A stretch of DNA of 27,472 nt. It comes from Rhodobacteraceae bacterium UBA6141. Its GTDB lineage: Bacteria; Pseudomonadota; Alphaproteobacteria; Rhodobacterales; Rhodobacteraceae. Position 1 is the first letter of the stretch. Each line of letters begins with the position of its first letter. Under the pieces are notes generated by a model, which ran no database searches, was not told the origin of the DNA, and saw only the letters and a program-made list of their open reading frames with translations. A program made the translations under genes and the position numbers. Of the stretch, positions 17,624-25,471 are shown in pieces. The stretch covers positions 105,265-132,736 of the forward strand of contig DIVD01000021.1 of assembly GCA_002423245.1 (NCBI GenBank), read 5' to 3'.

Positions 17624-17878
17624 ATGCTGAGCTGCAAGGAAGTTGCCGAACGCGCGAGCGCCCTGATCGACGGGGAACTCGGGATGTTCGACCTGCTTCA
17701 GATGCGCCTGCACCTGGCGATGTGCAAAGGCTGCAGCGCCTTCGTCCGGCAGATGCGCATCACGCGGGATCTGACCGCATCTGCCGCGCTTCTCGACGAT
17801 CAGCGCGCCGACGAGGTTGACCGCCGCATCGCCGCGATCCTTTCCCGGCTTCCCGACGGCAGGCACACCGGCCCCTGA
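17624..17878 (+). CDS. Zinc-finger (zf-HC2-like) anti-sigma factor
   Basis: An 84-residue cytoplasmic protein without a membrane segment. The ZAS-type zinc site is C4, H30, C34, C37 in the pattern C-x25-HLAMCKGC, with the ASALIDGELGMFDLLQMRLHL helix between, as in short anti-sigma factors that hold an ECF sigma inactive. GAGGA seven or eight bases before the ATG is a good ribosome site. Absence of a transmembrane domain suggests a cytoplasmic signal such as redox change at the zinc site or metal. The function is inferred from the motif and from its position right after the sigma gene. Confidence 0.82.
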   Translation: MLSCKEVAERASALIDGELGMFDLLQMRLHLAMCKGCSAFVRQMRITRDLTASAALLDDQRADEVDRRIAAILSRLPDGRHTGP

Positions 17879-18017
17879 ACTGCGGGAAAGCGCAGGGCGC
17901 GGCCGCCGGCCCCCCGCCTTGATCCACCTCGCCGGGACCTGGCGAGGCTCGCGGTCGCGGCGGTTCTGGATCTGGTCCGGTTGGCCTCCCGGCCGGGATC
18001 TGGCGCCGAACGGGAAA

Positions 18018-18041
18018 GCGGCCCTCCTTCCGGAGGGCCGC
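18018..18041 (-). terminator. Strong hairpin terminator of the acyl-CoA/TRAP operon
   Basis: GCGGCCCTCC-TTCC-GGAGGGCCGC is a perfect ten-base-pair stem with a four-base loop, 22 bases past the dctP stop. On the minus strand it is followed by TTTCCCGTT, a short T run as in intrinsic terminators. On the plus strand a weaker CTTTG follows, so it may also serve the sigma/anti-sigma transcript. Confidence 0.75.
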
Positions 18042-18063
18042 CTGGCTTTGGGCCGGTCAAGGC

Positions 18064-19197
18064 TCAGTTCGGGTAGGTGGCGAGGTCGATCTTCGAGTAG
18101 ATCTCCTGGCGCAGCAGATCGGCATAGGGCTGCGGGTTCTCGCGGATCGGATGCAGGGGCTCCACCAGCCCCTGCCATTTCTCGATCAGGGCGCGATAGG
18201 TCGCGATAAGCGCGTCGGCGTCTTGGATGCCGCGCTCTTCCCTCGAGAGGCGGGCGATTTCATTCAGGTCGGCAACGCGGAAATCGACGAGGTCCTGAAG
18301 GAATTCCGGCGTGGGTTCGTGAACTGTCAGCCCCAGGCCCGCGGCCTCTTCCAGCACCTCGAGGTCGTCGGTTTCGTAATACACCTCGGCCTGCGCCACG
18401 GCCTCGGGCAGGTGCTTGGCGAATTTCTCGCGCTCGTCGAGCGAGAGCGAGTTCCAGAACTTGGGGCTGAGGGCAAAGATCGAACCGGAGTGATAGGTGC
18501 CCAGCGGCAGCTTCGTCAGGTGCTTGGCGACCTCGATCAGGCTGTGCCCCTTGAGCGCGCCGATCGGCTGCACCGCGGCGGTGACGACGCCGTGGCTCAT
18601 CGTGTCGTACATCTCGCTCGACGGCACGTTCACCGGCTGTGCCCCCAGGCGCGTTGCCCAGCGATCCCAGACCGACCCGCCGGTGCGTATCTTGACGCCT
18701 TTCATGTCCGCGATATCGACGATCGGCACGGTCGTCAGCAGCACATAGGGGGCGGTGCTGATCCCGCTGAGCGCCACCATGCCGTTCTTGGCGAACTCGT
18801 CCTTGCAGGGCTGGCAGTTCAGCATCACGAATTCGCTGGTCGCGCCGGCCATCACATAGTTGTCGTCCCCCAGAAGCGCCAGATCCGCCACAAGCTGCGC
18901 ATAGGGCATTTCCGACGCAAAGTAGGTCAGCGCCAGCAAGCCCACATCGGCCACGCCGTCGCGCAGACCGGAAAGCGTGGGTTTGGGGCCGAGCAGGGCG
19001 CCGCCCGTGAAAAGCTTGAAGTCGAAGGCGTCGGGAAACTCGGCCTCCACTGCTTCGGCAAAGGCGGCATGGCCGCGCGATGTCGCGTGATTGGGCGATG
19101 TCCAGGTGGTCATCGTCACCCGTTTCTCGGCCAGGGCCGGTGTCGCCGCAAGAACGGCAGTCGCGGCCATCAGGGCCAGCGTTCGGGTCAGTCTCAT
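18064..19197 (-). CDS. dctP: TRAP transporter substrate-binding protein DctP
   Basis: The periplasmic receptor of a TRAP (sodium-driven) uptake system, 377 residues. A signal peptide of ~23 residues ends ALA-EK. The DctP pattern is seen in FTGGALLGPKPTLSGLRDGVADVG (~63-86) and in GVKIRTGGSVWDRW, where R171 corresponds to the conserved arginine that grips a carboxylate group in this family; the ligand is therefore probably a carboxylic acid. A Cys-x-x-Cys pair (C128, C131) is unusual for a TRAP receptor and could form a periplasmic disulfide. It is the last gene of the eight-gene operon, 61 bases after dctM, and is followed by a hairpin terminator. Confidence 0.93.
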   Translation of the reverse strand: MRLTRTLALMAATAVLAATPALAEKRVTMTTWTSPNHATSRGHAAFAEAVEAEFPDAFDFKLFTGGALLGPKPTLSGLRDGVADVGLLALTYFASEMPYAQLVADLALLGDDNYVMAGATSEFVMLNCQPCKDEFAKNGMVALSGISTAPYVLLTTVPIVDIADMKGVKIRTGGSVWDRWATRLGAQPVNVPSSEMYDTMSHGVVTAAVQPIGALKGHSLIEVAKHLTKLPLGTYHSGSIFALSPKFWNSLSLDEREKFAKHLPEAVAQAEVYYETDDLEVLEEAAGLGLTVHEPTPEFLQDLVDFRVADLNEIARLSREERGIQDADALIATYRALIEKWQGLVEPLHPIRENPQPYADLLRQEIYSKIDLATYPN

Positions 19198-19258
19198 GTG
19201 GTCTCCTCCTCTTCTTCAAAGTCCCGCGGACGGGGTTGCCGCAGCCAAACGTGCCGCA

Positions 19259-20566
19259 TCAGTTGCCGAGTTCGGACAGGAACATGACCAGGTCGGGAAA
19301 GGCGATCATGATGAACAGCACCAGCACGTCGGCGGCCAGAAACCACATCACCCCCCGGAAGATCTGCGAGATCGAGACCGCGTCGCCGACAATGCCCTTG
19401 ATCACGAAGACGTTGAGGCCCACCGGCGGCGTGATCAGGGCCATCTCGACGAGCTTGGTGGCGAACACGCCAAGCCAGATCAGGCTGATATGGTTCGCCT
19501 CGTAGATCGGCAGCAGGATCGGCAGCGTCAGCAGCAAGATGCCCAGCGGATCGAGGATCATTCCCATCACGCAAAAGACCACCGCCGTGCCGACGACCAG
19601 CATGACGTAGCTGGCCCCCATGTCGATCACCATGTCCGACATCGCCGCGGGGATGCCACTGATCGCCATGAACCTCGAGAACAGGTTGGCCCCGACGGCG
19701 ATGATGAAGATCGCCGCCGTCATCTTGGCGGTGTCCATCAGCGCGATCTTCGAGACGCGCCAGCTCAGCGAACCCCGCGCCGCCGCGATCACGAAGGACA
19801 GCGCGGCGCCGACACCGCCGGCCTGGGTGGGCGTGAATATCCCGGTGAAGAGGCCGCCGAACACGCCGGCGACCAGCAGCAGCAGCGGCCAGGTGTCGCC
19901 CAGTGCCTCCATCCGGTCCGACCAGGTCACGGTTTCCTCGAGTCGCGGCGCCAGGGCGGGATTGATCTGCGACCGGATGACGATCACCCCCACATAGCAC
20001 ACCATTGTCAGCAGGCCCGGCACGATCGCGGCCAGGAACAGCTTGCTGATCGCGACCTCGGCAAAGATGCCATAGATGATCAGAAGGATGCTCGGCGGAA
20101 TGAGCGAGCCCATCGTGCCGGCCGCGGCAACGACGGCGGTGCTCAGGCCGGGATCGTAGCCGCGCTTGAGCATCTCGGGCACCGCGATGCGGCCCATGGC
20201 CGCGGCGCAGGCGATGCTCGATCCGGCTGCCGCGGAGAAAAGCGCCGCGCCGCCGACGCTCGCAACCGCAAGCCCCCCCGGCAGGAACGACAGCCAGACC
20301 CGCGCCGCCTTGAAGATGCCCTTGGTGATGTCGGTCTGGTAACAGACATAGCCCATCAGCAGGAACATCGGGATCGAGCTCAGCGTCCAGTGCGCGGCGA
20401 AATCATAGGGAACCGCTGTCAGCAGGCCGAAAGCCGCGCCGCTGCCCAGCATCGCCCAGAAGCCGAAGAACGACACGACGCCGAGCGCGACCGCGATCGG
20501 GACGCGCAGCAAGATCAGAACGATGACAGAGACGATGCCGGCAAGGCCGATCTGGAAAAAGCTCAC
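19259..20566 (-). CDS. dctM: TRAP transporter large permease DctM
   Basis: The transport channel subunit of the TRAP system, ~435 residues in the inner membrane, almost entirely hydrophobic with about twelve predicted helices (for example FQIGLAGIVSVIVLILL at the start and ADVLVLFIMIAFPDLVMFL at the end). Motifs typical of DctM are GSLIPPSILLIIYGI and LGVFATKLVEMALITPPVGLN. The start is a GTG at 20566 (VSFFQIGLAG), with AGGAG seven bases upstream; the open frame continues upstream only into dctQ. It begins ten bases after the dctQ stop, so the two membrane subunits are translated together. Confidence 0.94.
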   Translation of the reverse strand: MSFFQIGLAGIVSVIVLILLRVPIAVALGVVSFFGFWAMLGSGAAFGLLTAVPYDFAAHWTLSSIPMFLLMGYVCYQTDITKGIFKAARVWLSFLPGGLAVASVGGAALFSAAAGSSIACAAAMGRIAVPEMLKRGYDPGLSTAVVAAAGTMGSLIPPSILLIIYGIFAEVAISKLFLAAIVPGLLTMVCYVGVIVIRSQINPALAPRLEETVTWSDRMEALGDTWPLLLLVAGVFGGLFTGIFTPTQAGGVGAALSFVIAAARGSLSWRVSKIALMDTAKMTAAIFIIAVGANLFSRFMAISGIPAAMSDMVIDMGASYVMLVVGTAVVFCVMGMILDPLGILLLTLPILLPIYEANHISLIWLGVFATKLVEMALITPPVGLNVFVIKGIVGDAVSISQIFRGVMWFLAADVLVLFIMIAFPDLVMFLSELGN

Positions 20567-20576
20567 GGTTCCGCTC

Positions 20577-21098
20577 CTAGTCGTACATGTTGTGATCGGG
20601 GCGGGCCATGCCCGCATCCGTGAACGGCCGCTGGATCAGCTTGGCCAGCAGAAGAAGCACCATCAGCCCCGTGCCCAGCGGCAGGAAGAACCGCCCGGGC
20701 CATACGGTCACCGCCACCATTCCCATGGATTTTTCCCCGATCGTGTATTTCTCGACGGCGTCTATCCATGTCTGCCAGGTCAGCAGGCTGTAGAACACCA
20801 CCGACAGCGCCAGAGCGAGCATGTCGAGAACGGTCTTCGCCCCTGGCGAGAGCATATCGTGGATCAGGTCGACCTGGATGTGCTCGTTGCTCAACTCGAC
20901 GAAAGCCAGCGGCAGGAAGACAAGCCCCACCATGTAGTAGTAGGACACGTAATCCACGGTTCCCGGCAAAGGATCGGCGGCAAACTGGCCAAGGATGACA
21001 TCGAGCGAGACGTGCACCATCATCAGCGCCGCCAGAGCCGCGGCAACAAAGGTGATGATCCGCGCCACCCATCCCAGCGGCGCAATTACTGACTCCAT
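20577..21098 (-). CDS. dctQ: TRAP transporter small permease DctQ
   Basis: The four-helix small membrane subunit of the TRAP system, 173 residues. Hydrophobic helices lie at about residues 12-32 (WVARIITFVAAALAALMMVH), 53-73, 91-112 and 133-154. The EHIQVDLIHDMLSP segment (~72-85) between helices two and three is typical of DctQ proteins. The ATG at 21098 has GGGAGGAAG six bases before it. Upstream, 43 bases separate it from the crotonase stop, so transport and catabolic genes probably share one transcript. Confidence 0.92.
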   Translation of the reverse strand: MESVIAPLGWVARIITFVAAALAALMMVHVSLDVILGQFAADPLPGTVDYVSYYYMVGLVFLPLAFVELSNEHIQVDLIHDMLSPGAKTVLDMLALALSVVFYSLLTWQTWIDAVEKYTIGEKSMGMVAVTVWPGRFFLPLGTGLMVLLLLAKLIQRPFTDAGMARPDHNMYD

Positions 21099-21141
21099 TC
21101 GCTGCTTCCTCCCTGTCTTGGTTGCGACCCGCACCGCTAGG

Positions 21142-21918
21142 CTAGGCCCCGCGGAACACCGGCGTTCTCTTGTTCAGAAACGCCTCGATCCCCTCGGCGT
21201 GATCCGCGCTCTTGATGATCTGCCCCTGAATGATGGTCTCCATCTCCAGGAAGCTTTCCAGCGAAGGCTGCACCGCGGCGCGCATCAGCCGCTTGGCGCC
21301 TGCCAGCGCGAGCGTCGGGCCCGAGGCCAGATCCGCGGCATAGTCCTCGGCGGCACGGTCCAGCCTGTCGTCGGGGTGCACCTGGCTCGCCAGACCCAGC
21401 CCCAGCGCCTCCTCCGCCGGGACCAGCCTTGCGGTGAAGGCAAGGTCGGTCGCGCGCTGCCGTCCGATCAGGTTCTGCAAGAAGAAGGCCGCGCCGCCAT
21501 CCGGGGCAAGGCCGATCTTGCGAAACACCTGGCCGAGCTTCGCAGTCTCGGACAGCAGGAGAACATCGCAGGCCAGCGCCAGGCTCAGCCCGATCCCCAC
21601 CGCGGGACCGCGCACCGCGGCCACCACCGGCTTTTCGCAGTTGTAGATCGAAAGGATCATCTGATGCGCCCGGTAAAGCCGCGCCCGGTCGCCCCAGACA
21701 TCGTCCTTGCCCATGGTCGAGATATCCGCCCCGGCGCAGAAGGCCCGGCCCTCGGCCCGCAGCAGCACCGCCCGGACCTCGGGGTCGGTCTGAAAGCTGC
21801 GGAAGGCTTCCAGAAGCCCGACCCGCATCCCGAGGCTCAGCGCGTTCAGCTTGTCCGGCCGGTTCAGCGCGACCACGGCCAGGCCGCCCTTGCGTTCAAC
21901 GGTAATTTCGTCTGCCAT
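21142..21918 (-). CDS. Crotonase-fold enoyl-CoA hydratase/isomerase (isomerase-type active site)
   Basis: A crotonase-superfamily enzyme of 258 residues acting on an acyl-CoA. The oxyanion hole is made by the AFCAGADIS (~59-67) and GPAVGIGLSLALACD (~104-118) segments. Both hydratase glutamates are absent: the position of rat Glu144 is S112 and that of Glu164 is F132. Instead D140 in IGLAPDGGAAFFL is present, as in PaaG-like and other isomerase-type members. It is therefore more likely an isomerase or ring-acting enzyme than a simple hydratase. The ATG at 21918 has GGGGAGGG in front; the open frame goes on to 21945 without similarity. It starts 26 bases after the ACAD-1 stop in the operon. Confidence 0.92.
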   Translation of the reverse strand: MADEITVERKGGLAVVALNRPDKLNALSLGMRVGLLEAFRSFQTDPEVRAVLLRAEGRAFCAGADISTMGKDDVWGDRARLYRAHQMILSIYNCEKPVVAAVRGPAVGIGLSLALACDVLLLSETAKLGQVFRKIGLAPDGGAAFFLQNLIGRQRATDLAFTARLVPAEEALGLGLASQVHPDDRLDRAAEDYAADLASGPTLALAGAKRLMRAAVQPSLESFLEMETIIQGQIIKSADHAEGIEAFLNKRTPVFRGA

Positions 21919-21944
21919 GACCGCCCTCCCCTGGCGAAACATCA

Positions 21945-23099
21945 TCAGTCGGCGAAGACCGCCCTCGCGATTCCGTTCTTGTGGATCTGGGTCGTGCCGC
22001 CGGTGATGGTCAGCATCCGCACGTCGCGCACCATCCGCTCCAGCGGAAGCGAGCCGAAATAGCCGTAGCCGCCGAACATCTGCATGGCGTCATGGGTCAC
22101 GCGCTGCGCCATCTCGGTCGCCTGAACCTTGGCGATCGAGGACAGCGTCGGATCGGGCTGGCCCCGGTCGATCAGCGACAGCGCGGTATAGCACAGCGAC
22201 CGGGCCGCCTCGATCTGCACCTTCATGTCGGACATCATCCATTGCAGCCCCTGCATGTCCGACAGCGCCTGGCCGAACTGGCGGCGGGTCTTCATGTAGT
22301 CGCGCGCGAGATCGAACGCCCCCTTGGCCACGCCAAGCGCCAGAACGCCCATGCCGACGCGGGTGCCATTGTAGACGCCCAGCGGGCGGACAAAGCCGCT
22401 GGAGTTCTCGGCCACGCCCTCGGTCACGACGTTTTCGGCCGGCACCCGCACATCGTCGAAATGGATCTCGCACTCGTTGCAGCCGCGCGCGCCCATCTTC
22501 TGCTCGAGGATGTTCACCGTCACGCCGGGGCTCTCGCGTTCCACCAGCACCGTGCCGATGCCGCGCGCGCCCTTGCTGTCGCAGAACCGCGCATAGACCA
22601 GAAGATAGTGCGCCCGGTCCCCGAAGGTGGTGAAGATCTTGCCGCCGTTCAGCACGAAGCCGTTGCCGTCGGGGCGCAGCGAGGTCGTGACCGCCGTGGC
22701 GTCCGAGCCGGCCTCGGGTTCGGTCCAGCAGATCGCGCATTCGATCTCGCCCGCGGCAAAGCGCGGCAGGAAGGCACGTTTCAGCGCGTCGCTGCCGCAG
22801 GTGGCGATGATCCGGGGCGAGACGTTCTGGTCATGGACGATCAGCGCGGTGTTGAAATCCACCTTCGCCAGTTCCTCGATCACCAGATAGCAATCCACCA
22901 GCGGGACCCCGCCGCCGCCATACTCCTCGGGAAGGGTCATGCCCAGATAGCCAAGCTCGCCCAGCCGGTGGTGGTTTTCCTGCGGATAGAGGCCCTCGCG
23001 GTCCCAGCGGGCGGCGCGGGCGCGGAACTCGCCCTGCGCCAGCTTGCGCGCGGCGTCCTTCAGCGCGATCTGCTCCTCGTTCAGCAGCGAAGGGTGCAT
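21945..23099 (-). CDS. Acyl-CoA dehydrogenase ACAD-1, lacking the usual catalytic glutamate
   Basis: A flavoprotein of the acyl-CoA dehydrogenase family, 384 residues. Family landmarks are LGYLGMTLPEEYGGGGV (~50-65), CWTEPEAGSDATAV (~124-137), GGKIFTTFGDRAHY, RRQFGQALSDMQGLQW (~272-287), and MQMFGGYGYFGSLPLERMVRDVR. The catalytic base is missing at both known positions: the MCAD-type site is G367 (TITGGTTQI) and the IVD/LCAD-type site is T246 (NGTRVGMG). An aspartate, D90 in LIVHDQNVSP, sits where most members have Asn or Ser. This combination is described for cyclohex-1-ene-1-carboxyl-CoA dehydrogenase (catalytic Asp91). It starts five bases after the ACAD-2 stop, so the two could also form a mixed complex. 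The substrate is inferred, not shown. Confidence 0.94.
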   Translation of the reverse strand: MHPSLLNEEQIALKDAARKLAQGEFRARAARWDREGLYPQENHHRLGELGYLGMTLPEEYGGGGVPLVDCYLVIEELAKVDFNTALIVHDQNVSPRIIATCGSDALKRAFLPRFAAGEIECAICWTEPEAGSDATAVTTSLRPDGNGFVLNGGKIFTTFGDRAHYLLVYARFCDSKGARGIGTVLVERESPGVTVNILEQKMGARGCNECEIHFDDVRVPAENVVTEGVAENSSGFVRPLGVYNGTRVGMGVLALGVAKGAFDLARDYMKTRRQFGQALSDMQGLQWMMSDMKVQIEAARSLCYTALSLIDRGQPDPTLSSIAKVQATEMAQRVTHDAMQMFGGYGYFGSLPLERMVRDVRMLTITGGTTQIHKNGIARAVFAD

Positions 23100-23103
23100 G
23101 GGC

Positions 23104-24279
23104 CTAGTCCCTCCGCTGGTTGAAGCTGTGGCCATAGACCATGGAGGCGATGGTGTTGCGCAGAATCTCCACCGTGCCGCCGCCAAGCGCGAAGCCGCGC
23201 GCGTCGCGCACCATGCGTTCCAGCGGGTATTCGCGCGTGTAGCCGTTATGGCCGTGCATCTGCAGCGCCTCGTTCGTTACCCGCTGCGCCATCTCGTTGG
23301 CGTAGAGCTTGGCCATGGCCGCGTCCATCGGGTCGGGAAAGCCGTTCGGCGCGGGGTTGGTCGCGGCCCGATAGACCATCAGGCGCGCGGCGTGGATCTG
23401 CGTGGCCATGTCGGCGATCTTCCATTGCAGGCCCTGGAATTCCTTGATCGGCCGCCCGAACTGGTGACGGATCTCGGAATATCCCTTGGCGGCCTCGAAC
23501 GCGCCCTGCGCCAGCCCCACGCACATGGCCGCGTTGCCCACCCGTTCCGGGCCGAAGCTGCTCATCAGGAGCGCGAAGGAGCGCGAGCTGTCCGGGTCGC
23601 CCTCGACCAGAACGTCCTCGGGGCCGGCCCGGTAATCCTCGAGGATGATCTCGGCCTCGGTCAGGCCCCGGCCGCCCATCTTCAGCGATATGTGGCCGAT
23701 CCGCGCGCCCGGCTTCTTCAGATCGACGATGAAGGCGCCGATCCCCCTGGCCCCGCCGGCCTTGCCGAAGCGGCAGAAGACCATGGCGTAATCCGCGACA
23801 TGCGCGCCGGTGGACCAGCACTTGTTGCCGTTGAGAATCCAGCCGTCGCCGTCCTTGCGCGCCGTGGTGCGCAGGTCGGTGACCGCCGAGCCCGCCTCGG
23901 GCTCGCTGATGGCGATGGCGATGAACTTCCTGCCGGCGGCCATGTCGGGCAGGAACCGCTTCTTCTGCTCGTCGTTGCCCAGAACGGCGATCGCCCGCGA
24001 CGGGCCGTTGAGGTAAAGCTGCGAGACCAGCGCGGTGTTGAAGCAGACCCGCGCCATTTCCTCGAGGAACACGGTGCCCTGGATCACCGGCGCGCCGGAG
24101 CCGCCGTATTCCTCGGGGATGAACATGCCCAGATAGCCAAGCTCGGCCAGCTTGTCGCGGTTCTCGGCGGGAAACTCTTCCTTGTCGTCCCAGTATGCGG
24201 CCTTCGCGGCGAACTCCCGTTCGGCCAGCCTGCGCGCATCCTGGCGAAAGTCTTCCAGTTCCGGATCGAGCTTGAACAT
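23104..24279 (-). CDS. Acyl-CoA dehydrogenase ACAD-2 (IVD/LCAD-type base)
   Basis: A second acyl-CoA dehydrogenase of 391 residues, FAD-dependent, passing electrons to ETF. Landmarks are LGYLGMFIPEEYGGSG (~48-62), ISEPEAGSAVTDLRTT (~124-139), a KCWSTGAHVADYAM segment, RHQFGRPIKEFQGLQW and LERMVRDARGF near the C-terminus. The MCAD-type glutamate position is glycine (GGGTVEIL), but E245 in FGPERVGNA falls at the position used by isovaleryl-CoA and long-chain acyl-CoA dehydrogenases, so it should be a normal alpha,beta-dehydrogenase. Its ATG lies one base after the CoA-transferase stop and the next dehydrogenase follows at once, an arrangement that suggests consecutive steps or one complex. GAGGAG is the ribosome site, about ten bases upstream. 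Confidence 0.94.
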   Translation of the reverse strand: MFKLDPELEDFRQDARRLAEREFAAKAAYWDDKEEFPAENRDKLAELGYLGMFIPEEYGGSGAPVIQGTVFLEEMARVCFNTALVSQLYLNGPSRAIAVLGNDEQKKRFLPDMAAGRKFIAIAISEPEAGSAVTDLRTTARKDGDGWILNGNKCWSTGAHVADYAMVFCRFGKAGGARGIGAFIVDLKKPGARIGHISLKMGGRGLTEAEIILEDYRAGPEDVLVEGDPDSSRSFALLMSSFGPERVGNAAMCVGLAQGAFEAAKGYSEIRHQFGRPIKEFQGLQWKIADMATQIHAARLMVYRAATNPAPNGFPDPMDAAMAKLYANEMAQRVTNEALQMHGHNGYTREYPLERMVRDARGFALGGGTVEILRNTIASMVYGHSFNQRRD

Positions 24280-24280
24280 G

Positions 24281-25471
24281 TCAGTCTGACTCCTCTGATA
24301 GGGTGGAAAGCCCAGCCTGGCGCAGCGCGGTCAGGATGCGCGCCGTATCGGCGCCTGCTGCCGGTGCGGGCCGGGGCGGCATCGGGGCGTGGCTGGCAAA
24401 GCGCATCGGCAGGCCGGGAACCGGCACCGTGCCCAGATCCGGATGCGGAAGATCGTGGATCATGCCGCGGGCGCGCATGTCCGCGTCGGCCACCACCTCC
24501 GCCAGCTTGCGCACCGGCGCCCCCGGCACATGCGCCTCGCTCAGCGCCGCGAAGATCTCGGAGCGGTCATGGGCCGAGGTCCATTCGGACACCCATCCAT
24601 CGACCTCGGCGCGGCGTGCGCAGCGCGCGGGCCCCTTGGCCAGCGCGGGGTCGTTCGCCAGATCCGGGCGCCCCATGGCCCGGGCCAGGTGCTGCCAGTG
24701 CCGATCGTTCAGGCACATGATCGCCACCTGCCCGTCCCGCGCCGGAAACAGGTCATAGGGCGCGACCTTGAGCACCGCCTGACTGTTGCCGGCCCGGTCC
24801 GAGAACCCCTCGGGCGCAAGCAGGAAGCTGGCGATGTTGGAGGCAAGCGCATGATGCGTCACGTCCTGCATGGCGATCTGCACGAAGTCGCCGCGCCCGG
24901 TGGTGCCGCGCGCATGAAGCGCCGCCATGATCCCGCCGAACAGGTGGATGCCGCCCAGGAAATCGGTGATCGCGGCCCCGCATTTCACCGGCGGCCCATT
25001 GGGGAACCCGGTCACCGACATCAGCCCGGTCAGCGCCTGAATGGGAAAATCCATCGCCGGCGCATCGCGGTAGACAGAATCGGCCGCGTAGCCCTTGCCC
25101 GACCCCATCACCAGCCGCGGGTTGCGGGCAGAGAGCGTGTCCCAGCCGACGCCGAGCTTCTCCATCGTGCCGGGGCGCGAATTCTCGATCAGCACGTCGG
25201 CGGTGTCGGCCAGTGCCAGCAGCGCCTCCCGCCCCTCGGCGGAGTTCAGATCCAGCGTCACGCTTTGCTTGCTGGAATTGAGCATCATCGCCGCCGGATT
25301 CTCGCGCCCGTCCGCCACCCCGCGGATGACATCGCCGGCGGGCGGTTCGACCTTGATGACCTCGGCCCCCATGAGCGCGAACATCAAGCCGCAATAGGGC
25401 CCGAGATAGACCTGCCCGAGGTCGATCACCCGCAGACCGGCCAGGGGGCCGCCCGTCGCCGCCGCCGTCAC
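24281..25471 (-). CDS. CoA-transferase family III (CaiB/BaiF type)
   Basis: Moves CoA from a donor thioester to an incoming carboxylic acid without ATP, 396 residues. The N-terminal pattern GLRVIDLGQVYLGPYCGLMFALMGAEVIKVEPP and the RPGTMEKLGVGWDTL segment are typical. The catalytic aspartate is D170 in AAITDFLGGIHL. A GTG at 25471 overlaps the TGA of the preceding crotonase by four bases (GTGA), making it the likely start; an in-frame TTG at 25480 is possible. In the operon it is the only activating enzyme (no acyl-CoA ligase), so it should load CoA on the acid imported by the TRAP system. Confidence 0.93.
   Translation of the reverse strand: MTAAATGGPLAGLRVIDLGQVYLGPYCGLMFALMGAEVIKVEPPAGDVIRGVADGRENPAAMMLNSSKQSVTLDLNSAEGREALLALADTADVLIENSRPGTMEKLGVGWDTLSARNPRLVMGSGKGYAADSVYRDAPAMDFPIQALTGLMSVTGFPNGPPVKCGAAITDFLGGIHLFGGIMAALHARGTTGRGDFVQIAMQDVTHHALASNIASFLLAPEGFSDRAGNSQAVLKVAPYDLFPARDGQVAIMCLNDRHWQHLARAMGRPDLANDPALAKGPARCARRAEVDGWVSEWTSAHDRSEIFAALSEAHVPGAPVRKLAEVVADADMRARGMIHDLPHPDLGTVPVPGLPMRFASHAPMPPRPAPAAGADTARILTALRQAGLSTLSEESD

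Noticed and set aside
23044..24720. A 558-residue plus-strand frame
   Set aside because: It is antisense to both acyl-CoA dehydrogenase genes and has no recognisable domain.
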